Part shown: piece by piece, positions 58,528 to 64,000 of the stretch
Layout of the letters: each line of letters starts with the position of its first letter
How positions within the stretch are numbered: position 1 is the first letter of the stretch
From: BPIH01 sp042408925
GTDB taxonomy: Bacteria; Chloroflexota; Limnocylindria; Limnocylindrales; CSP1-4
DNA: 64,000 bases
Assembly: GCA_042408925.1 (NCBI GenBank)
Contig: JBHOQO010000139.1
Span: 1 to 64,000 of the forward strand
Direction of reading: 5' to 3'
Position numbers and translations under genes: made by a program
The notes under the pieces: model-generated
Told to the model about the DNA's origin: nothing
What the model saw: only the letters and a program-made list of their open reading frames with translations
Database searches by the model: none

Positions 58528-58980
58528 ATGAGCGTGGAGGCCTCGGGCTCGCAGACGAACAGCGCGAGGTGCACCTGGTGCTCTGCGCCGGTCACGCCCG
58601 GCACAGAGCGCTGTCCAGCTTGCGGGGCCACCCTCCAGGCAGCCGAGGAGCCACAGCTGCCCGGGGTGACCGCCGTCGACCCCCAGGCGGTCCTCTGGAG
58701 CGTCCGCTCGATGGAGCGACGCCGACGAAGCAAGCTCCTGACGTGGCTGAGCGGCGACGCCGAACCTGAGGCCACGACGCCGGCGGCTCCGGGAGCCCTC
58801 GATCCGCCACCGCCGGATGTCCAGCGTGAGATGCTCCGGTTGGCGATGGCGGCGGAGCTCTCGGATCTCTCGGCGGAGGTCGGGGCCATCGCGGCCGACG
58901 AGCTCATCGAGGGAGGGCGGCTCCCCGACGACCCGGGCGCTCGCCCGAGCTCCTCCCGAGGCGAGCCGGGCGCTCCGTAG
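58528..58980 (+). CDS. Zinc-ribbon protein of unknown function
   Basis: 150 residues. Cys15-x2-Cys18 and Cys29-x2-Cys32 (CTWC and CPAC) form a zinc ribbon near the N-terminus. A basic helix follows (RSMERRRRSKLLTWL), then a Pro-rich linker and an acidic helical end (QREMLRLAMAAELSDL, VGAIAADELIEGG). No membrane segment. The role is not recognised; the ribbon may bind nucleic acid or a protein partner. Confidence 0.65.
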   Translation: MSVEASGSQTNSARCTWCSAPVTPGTERCPACGATLQAAEEPQLPGVTAVDPQAVLWSVRSMERRRRSKLLTWLSGDAEPEATTPAAPGALDPPPPDVQREMLRLAMAAELSDLSAEVGAIAADELIEGGRLPDDPGARPSSSRGEPGAP

Positions 58981-59069
58981 GACGCGACCCGAGGGGAGTT
59001 CCGCGGGCGGCGAGGACCCGCTCGGAGGGGGCGGCATCGTCGAGCGACCCGAGCGGGGCTGGAGCACAC

Positions 59070-59099
59070 GACGGCCGCGCAGAAGACGGCCGCGCAGAA
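59070..59099. repeat. 15-bp exact tandem repeat
   Basis: GACGGCCGCGCAGAA occurs twice in tandem upstream of the MFS gene. Nothing else was seen in the gap 58981-59155. Confidence 0.8.
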
Positions 59100-59155
59100 C
59101 CGGTGCCAGCGGCACGCGGCAGCCGGGCGAGACCGGGGCTGGCGGCCGCGGCGGC

Positions 59156-59161
59156 TAGACT
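59156..59161 (+). promoter_or_regulatory. -10-like TAGACT box of the MFS gene
   Basis: TAGACT, then GGGGGC, then GTG 59168. Confidence 0.45.
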
Positions 59162-59167
59162 GGGGGC

Positions 59168-60694
59168 GTGGTTGCCGACGACCGACCCGCTACGGACCGC
59201 GAGCCGGGCATCACCCGGGATCAGCTCCTCGTCAGCCTCGGCGTCATGGCGGGGATCGCCGTCGCGGCCCTCGACTCGACCGTCGTCGGCACGGCGATGC
59301 CGACCATCATCGGGCAGCTCGGGGGGATCGAGCACTACGGCTGGGTCTTCGCCGCCTACCTCCTCACTGCGACGACGACCGTCCCGATCTTCTCGACCCT
59401 GGCCGACCAGCATGGCCGCAAGCCGATCTTCCTCGTCGGCCTGGCGCTTTTCGTCGGTGGCTCCGCGCTCTGCGGCCTCAGTGGTTCGATGCCCGAACTC
59501 ATCGCCTTCCGGGCCATCCAGGGTCTCGGAGCCGGGGCCGTGCAGCCGATCGCTTTCACGATCGTCGGCGACATCTTCGAGCCCCGCCAGAGGGCGCGGA
59601 TGCAGGGTCTCTTCAGCAGCGTCTGGGGCGTGGCCGCCGTCGTGGGCCCGCTCCTTGGTGGGATCATCACTGGGACGGTCGGTTGGCGATGGGCCTTCTA
59701 CCTCAACGTCCCGGTCGGCTTCCTGGCCGCGATGCTCATCACGACCTTCCTTCGCGAGGGCGGTGAGCGTCGCCGGCACCGGCTCGACCTCGTCGGCGCG
59801 ACCACCCTGACCGCCGGCGTGGCCCTTCTCCTTCTCTTCGCTTCGGAGGTCAGCGAGTCCCGGTCGGTGACGCCGACGGTCGCCCTGACGATCTTGGTGT
59901 CGATCGTGCTCCTGGCGGCCTTCGTTCGGAACGAGGGGCGAGCGTCCGAACCCCTCATCTCACCTGCCCTCCTCCAGCGTCCGATCGTTGCGGCTGGCCT
60001 GGTCGTCGGGTCGCTGGCCGGCATCGTGATGTTCGGCGTGACGGCCTACGTGCCGCCCCTCGTGCAGGGTGTCATGGGCGGCACGCCCCTCGAGGCCGGT
60101 CTCGCCGTTGGAGCGATGAGCCTCGGCTGGCCGATCGGCTCCATCGTGGCCGGCCGGGCGATCCTCCGCGTCGGCATTCGGCCGGTCGTCCTCGCCGGGA
60201 CGTTCTTCCTCGTCCTCGGTAGCGGGTCCTTGATCGGGGCAGGAGCGGTGGCGTCCGTCTTGGTGGCGGCCGGTGCGGCCGCCGTGGTCGGCCTGGGAAT
60301 GGGCCTCACGACGACCCCCCTGCTCGTCGGTGTCCAGACCACGGTGGCGTGGAACGAGCGGGGACGGGCAACCGGGCTCCTCCAGTTCAGCCGGACGATC
60401 GGTGGCGCGGTCGGAACTGGCTTGCTCGGGGCCCTCCTGGCCGCGGCCGTCGGTCCGACGGCGAGCGCCATCCTCGATCCGATCGCCAGGCTCCAGATCC
60501 CGGCCGTCGATCTCGAGGCCGTTCGGGTCGCCCTCGCGGCTGGGCTGACCTCCATCCACGCGGCGCTCGCTGCGGCTGCCATCGGCGCGTGGCTGCTTGC
60601 CATTCGCCTCGTGCCCGCCGACCGCATCGGCCAGCGGGACCTGGCCCCGGTCGCGCCTCGCGAGCCCGGCCAGGGCCCGGCACTGGAGCCCTGA
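59168..60694 (+). CDS. MFS transporter, DHA2 (14-helix) drug exporter family
   Basis: 508 residues with about 14 hydrophobic segments. Diagnostic stretches are AALDSTVVGTAMPTI (helix 1, motif D1 of the 14-TMS group), LADQHGRKPIFLVGL (motif A), QGLGAGAVQPIAF (motif B) and GPLLGGIITGTVGWRWAF (motif C, exporters). It is probably a proton-driven drug or metabolite exporter. GTG 59168 is six bases after TAGACT. Confidence 0.9.
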   Translation: MVADDRPATDREPGITRDQLLVSLGVMAGIAVAALDSTVVGTAMPTIIGQLGGIEHYGWVFAAYLLTATTTVPIFSTLADQHGRKPIFLVGLALFVGGSALCGLSGSMPELIAFRAIQGLGAGAVQPIAFTIVGDIFEPRQRARMQGLFSSVWGVAAVVGPLLGGIITGTVGWRWAFYLNVPVGFLAAMLITTFLREGGERRRHRLDLVGATTLTAGVALLLLFASEVSESRSVTPTVALTILVSIVLLAAFVRNEGRASEPLISPALLQRPIVAAGLVVGSLAGIVMFGVTAYVPPLVQGVMGGTPLEAGLAVGAMSLGWPIGSIVAGRAILRVGIRPVVLAGTFFLVLGSGSLIGAGAVASVLVAAGAAAVVGLGMGLTTTPLLVGVQTTVAWNERGRATGLLQFSRTIGGAVGTGLLGALLAAAVGPTASAILDPIARLQIPAVDLEAVRVALAAGLTSIHAALAAAAIGAWLLAIRLVPADRIGQRDLAPVAPREPGQGPALEP

Positions 60695-60718
60695 TCGGAG
60701 CTCGGTCGACCTCGATCG

Positions 60719-61177
60719 ATGGCCCAGCGCCTGCCGCCGCCCGGGCCCTCGCACCTGAAGCCGCTCGCTCTGTCCGTCGCCGGCCGGAGCCTCGAGGTTG
60801 GGATGACTCGACCGAGCGCGTCCGACGACGGCTGGTGGCTCGCCGTCCTCTGGGTCGCCGATGCCGACGGTGTCGTCAGCTTCCGTGATCTCGCCTCGCC
60901 GGCCGGGCCGCCGCCGGAGCCGCCGGCCGCCCGTCTCGGGCCGATCCTGGCCGGTGGGCTGTCCGGTCTCATCCGCGAGGAAGGCGGTCGATTGGCCATT
61001 CGTCTCGCACCGGTCGTGCCGCCCGACGATCCAACCCGTCCTTGGCGCTCGCCGGCCGCGGTCCGCCTCGCCATCGGCTTCGAGCCGCTCCGGGCGGCGA
61101 CGATGGCGCCGAACGAGCTCGCCCTCGCCGTCCTCGACGCCTTTCGGCGGGCGGTTGCCCGGCTTTCCGAGCGCTGA
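60719..61177 (+). CDS. Hypothetical protein
   Basis: 152 residues, ATG 60719, 24 bases after the exporter. It is soluble with no cysteines. Alternating strands and helices are suggested by DGWWLAVLWVADADGVVSF and a C-terminal helix AVLDAFRRAVARLSER. A Pro/Ala-rich loop lies in the middle. No family was recognised. Confidence 0.55.
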   Translation: MAQRLPPPGPSHLKPLALSVAGRSLEVGMTRPSASDDGWWLAVLWVADADGVVSFRDLASPAGPPPEPPAARLGPILAGGLSGLIREEGGRLAIRLAPVVPPDDPTRPWRSPAAVRLAIGFEPLRAATMAPNELALAVLDAFRRAVARLSER

Positions 61178-61235
61178 GGCGGTGGGCCGCTCCCACGCCG
61201 ACCGCTCCACCGGGTGGCACCCCTGGCCCGGCGGG

Positions 61236-61241
61236 TAGACT
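61236..61241 (+). promoter_or_regulatory. -10-like TAGACT box of the UPF0182 gene
   Basis: TAGACT, then nine bases, then ATG 61251. Confidence 0.4.
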
Positions 61242-61250
61242 GGCCCGACG

Positions 61251-64000
61251 ATGCGCGATCTCTTCGACGAGTTCCTCGAGGAACTCCGCCGGGAAGCCGA
61301 GCGCCGCCGCCGGGAAGCCGGGCGCCGCCGGGAAGCCGAGCGCCGCCGGGAAGCCACGGAAGGTGGCGGTTCGGCTGCCGAGGCCCACCCGTCCGACGAT
61401 CTCGACGAGGCTCCGGCTCCGACCGAGGAGGCCGAGGGGACGACCCGCAACCGGGGAGAGACCCGGGGACAGGAGGGCAGCGAGGGGCGGGAGGAGACGC
61501 CTGGGGATCGGGAAGAGCCCCTCGTCATCCGGGTCGGGGGTGGGTCCGGCCGGGGTCGCCCACCGCGACGCCGATCTCCCGGCGGCCCGAACGACGGCGC
61601 CCCGACCGGCGGCGAGATCCTCCGAGGCTTCCTTCGCCGCCTCGGGTTCGTGGCCGTCTTCGGCGGTGCCCTTCTCGTCGTCGCCCTCTTCGCCTTCGGC
61701 CTCGACCTGTGGACCGACGCCATCTGGTTCGAGAGCGTCGGCTACGCGGCGGTCTTCTGGACCCGGCTCTCGGCCCAGGGGACCCTGTTCCTCGCCGTCC
61801 TCGTCACCGCCACACTCGTCATCCTCGGCAACCTCTGGCTGGCCGGGCGGCTCACGCCGCCGCCGGGCGTGGGCCGAAGCGCCGTCGCGGCCTTCCTCGA
61901 ACGTCTCACCGAGGTCGCCCGGGCCGCTGAACGTGACCCCTTCTCGGGCGGCGGTTGGTACCGGGGCCGCCCCGTCGGCCCGCGCCCCGTCGATGCGGGC
62001 TTCGAGCCCCCGAACCTCGTCCCCGTCGCCATCGTCACCCTCGCCGCCGTCGGCCTCCTCCTCGCCTTCGGCCTGGCGGGCTCGGCCGGTGCTCGCTGGG
62101 AGCTCGTCCTCCTCTGGCTGAACCGGGTGCCCTTCTCGCCGGCCGGCGAGGGTGCCGTCGTCGACCCCATCTTCGGGCGCGACATCGGATTCTTTCTCTT
62201 CGACCTTCCCTTCTTCCGGCTCGTCCAGTCGATCGCGAACGGGATCGTCCTGGGCTCCGTCGTCGTCGCCCTCGGCCGCTACCTCGCGGCGAGCCTCCAG
62301 GGGGCCGTCCCGTTCACGACCCCGATGCGGGTCCACCTCGGCGTCCTCGGCGCTCTCTACCTCCTGTCCGTCGCCGTCGGCTACCAGCTCGACAAGTACG
62401 AGCTCGTCTACAGCACCCAGGGGGTCGCCACGGGCGTCTCCTACACCGACGAAGCGGCCCGCTTCGTCGCCCTCGACACGCTGACGGTCATCGCCGCCCT
62501 CGCCGCGGCGTTCCTCGTCGGGGGTGCCTTCACCCGTTTCATCTGGCCCCTCGGCGGCGCCCTCGTCGTCTGGTTCGGGGCGTCCATCGTCCTCGGGACG
62601 ATCTACCCCGAAGTCGTCCAGCGCTTCATCGTCGTCCCGAACGAGCTCGCTCGGGAGGAGCGGTACATCGCCAACAACATCGCCATGACCCGCCTCGCCT
62701 ACGGCCTCGATACGTGGGAGCAGCGGCGCTACCAGGGGGAGGGTTCCCTCGACGAGGCGAAGGTCGCCGCCGAACAGGCAACCTTCCGGAACGCCCGCCT
62801 CTGGGACTACCGGCCCTTGCGGATCACCCTCGACCAGCTCCAGACGATTCGCCGCTACTACGAGTTCGTCGACGTCGACACCGACCGCTACCGCATCGAT
62901 GGGGAGCTCCGACAGGTCATGCTCTCGGCCCGCGAGCTGGCGAAGGAGCGGAACCCGCAAGCGACGAGCTGGGTGAACCTGAAGATCACCTACACCCACG
63001 GGGTCGGCGTCGCGATGGTACCGGTGAACGAGGTGACCCCCGAGGGGCAGCCTCGCCTCCTCATTCGGGACATGCCGCCGGTCTCGAGCTCGGGGGCCCC
63101 GCGCCTCGACGAATTCCGGATCTACTTCGGGGAGCGGCCGAGCGACTACGTCATCGTCGGCGCCGTCCAGTCGGAGTTCGACTACCCGGCCGGAACAGAG
63201 GACGGGAGCGCCGACCTTGGGACCCGAACCCGCTGGCGGGGGACGACGGGGATCCGGCTCGACACGACCTTCGCTCGCCTCCTCTTCGCCCTCCGGTTCC
63301 GCGACCTCAACCTCCTCATCAGCGACCAGATCACCGCCGAGAGCCAGCTCCTCTTCCACCGCTCCCTCGGCGACCGGCTGCCCCGAATCGCGCCCTTCCT
63401 CCGCTACGACAAGGACCCGTACGTCGTCGTCCACGACGGGCGGCTCGTCTGGATCCAGGACGCCTTCACGGTGAGCTCCCGTTTCCCCCACGCCGAGCCC
63501 TTCGATCCGACGACCCTCGGTCCAGAGACGGGGCTCGGATCGGCAAGCTTCAACTACATTCGAAACAGCGTGAAGGTCGTCGTCGATGCCTACGACGGAA
63601 CGACGACCTTCTACGTCGCCGATCCGAACGATCCGCTCATCCGGGCCTACGAACGCATCTTCCCGACCCTCTTCCGACCGATCGCCGAGATGCCGGCTGA
63701 CCTCCGGGCCCACGTTCGCTACCCCGAGGAGCTCTTCAACGTCCAGACCCGGGTCTTCGCCCTGTACCACGTCACGAGCCCGGCCGCCTTCTACAACCGC
63801 GAGGACCTCTGGACCGTTCCGGCCGAGGCGCCGAGCCCGGGCCAGCAGAACCTGCCGATGGAGGCGTACTACGTCGTCATGCGGATGCCCGGCGAACCGG
63901 AGCCGGAGTTTCTCCTCCTCCAGCCGATGGTGCCGGTGAACCGACCGAACATGATCGCCTGGGTCGCAGCTCGGAACGACGGCGAGGCGTACGGCCAGGT
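61251..64000 (+). CDS. UPF0182 family membrane protein (3' end beyond the window)
   Basis: At least 916 residues, still open at the right edge. The first 125 residues are charged and repetitive (REAERRRREAGRRREAERRR from a short tandem repeat near 61290-61362). Then come hydrophobic helices (LLVVALFAFGLDLWTDAIWF, and others to about residue 460) and a large exported part with the family stretches FLERNIAMTRLAYGL-like region (seen as NNIAMTRLAYGLDTWE), ITAESQLLFHR, YLRYDKDPY-like FLRYDKDPYVVV, and NMIAWVAARNDGEAYGQ at the edge. The function of this family is unknown. Confidence 0.9.
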   Translation, partial: MRDLFDEFLEELRREAERRRREAGRRREAERRREATEGGGSAAEAHPSDDLDEAPAPTEEAEGTTRNRGETRGQEGSEGREETPGDREEPLVIRVGGGSGRGRPPRRRSPGGPNDGAPTGGEILRGFLRRLGFVAVFGGALLVVALFAFGLDLWTDAIWFESVGYAAVFWTRLSAQGTLFLAVLVTATLVILGNLWLAGRLTPPPGVGRSAVAAFLERLTEVARAAERDPFSGGGWYRGRPVGPRPVDAGFEPPNLVPVAIVTLAAVGLLLAFGLAGSAGARWELVLLWLNRVPFSPAGEGAVVDPIFGRDIGFFLFDLPFFRLVQSIANGIVLGSVVVALGRYLAASLQGAVPFTTPMRVHLGVLGALYLLSVAVGYQLDKYELVYSTQGVATGVSYTDEAARFVALDTLTVIAALAAAFLVGGAFTRFIWPLGGALVVWFGASIVLGTIYPEVVQRFIVVPNELAREERYIANNIAMTRLAYGLDTWEQRRYQGEGSLDEAKVAAEQATFRNARLWDYRPLRITLDQLQTIRRYYEFVDVDTDRYRIDGELRQVMLSARELAKERNPQATSWVNLKITYTHGVGVAMVPVNEVTPEGQPRLLIRDMPPVSSSGAPRLDEFRIYFGERPSDYVIVGAVQSEFDYPAGTEDGSADLGTRTRWRGTTGIRLDTTFARLLFALRFRDLNLLISDQITAESQLLFHRSLGDRLPRIAPFLRYDKDPYVVVHDGRLVWIQDAFTVSSRFPHAEPFDPTTLGPETGLGSASFNYIRNSVKVVVDAYDGTTTFYVADPNDPLIRAYERIFPTLFRPIAEMPADLRAHVRYPEELFNVQTRVFALYHVTSPAAFYNREDLWTVPAEAPSPGQQNLPMEAYYVVMRMPGEPEPEFLLLQPMVPVNRPNMIAWVAARNDGEAYGQ

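Overview
The window is about 64 kb of very GC-rich bacterial chromosome, densely packed with genes on both strands and joined again and again by 1-4 base stop/start overlaps (GTGA, ATGA). No rRNA, tRNA, prophage or insertion sequence was found. The gene set includes a DapD-type lysine operon, GuaB3 plus GuaA, PdxS/PdxT, a UPF0182 membrane protein, an R3H-type ATPase, a PII-like cyclic-di-AMP receptor, GpgS and TadE/TadG pilins. With this base composition it suggests a Chloroflexota bacterium (Limnocylindria/Ellin6529-like), with Actinomycetota as the alternative. That placement is inference; no marker gene was compared.

Layout. 0.2-4.4 kb: lysine operon dapB-dapA-dapD-lysA. 4.4-4.9 kb: repeat-rich convergent spacer. 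4.9-8.6 kb: SRPBCC and HD proteins and three Tad pilin-like genes. 8.8-11.2 kb: a two-component system. 11.2-11.5 kb: repeat array A (51-bp period). 11.5-17.1 kb: operon for glucosylglycerate-type metabolism (glycosyltransferase, USP-GpgS fusion, glycerate kinase, endonuclease III). 17.2-18.9 kb: a ligase-like pseudoenzyme and galE. 19.0-21.5 kb: TPR protein, CCA-type nucleotidyltransferase and HNH nuclease. 21.6-21.9 kb: repeat array C (51-bp period). 22.0-26.5 kb: leucine/acyl-CoA degradation genes, including a biotin carboxylase fused to a helix-turn-helix domain. 26.8-27.4 kb: an intact Phd/PIN toxin-antitoxin pair. 27.6-31.5 kb: Sua5, repeat array B (51-bp period), MOSC-GNAT and VOC proteins. 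31.5-34 kb: lipoprotein, a broken toxin-antitoxin pair and an AT-richer patch. 34.2-39.8 kb: methylcrotonyl-CoA carboxylase beta, an antitoxin remnant, DUF488, a Tat-type amidohydrolase, a BNR-repeat protein and a MoaD-like protein. 39.9-46.1 kb: GbsR-like regulator, pdxS, pdxT, acetyltransferase and R3H ATPase. 46.2-52.2 kb: a third broken toxin-antitoxin locus, FAD oxidoreductase, SnoaL-like protein, TldE/TldD and thymidylate kinase. 52.4-58.3 kb: GGDEF protein, c-di-AMP receptor, Nudix, guaB3 and guaA. 58.5-64 kb: zinc-ribbon protein, MFS exporter, an unknown protein and a truncated UPF0182 gene.

The most unusual signals are: (1) three intergenic arrays of short repeats sharing a 51-bp period, two of which flip orientation midway; (2) an excisionase-type DNA-binding domain fused to a biotin carboxylase; (3) tandem duplications that span the stop codons of lysA, sua5 and pdxS; (4) a TANNNT box 6-9 bases before the start codon of 14 genes and one leader ORF, which points to leaderless transcription; (5) a nine-codon leader ORF coupled to guaA; (6) an ATP-dependent ligase homologue without its catalytic lysine; and (7) three decayed toxin-antitoxin loci beside one intact pair.
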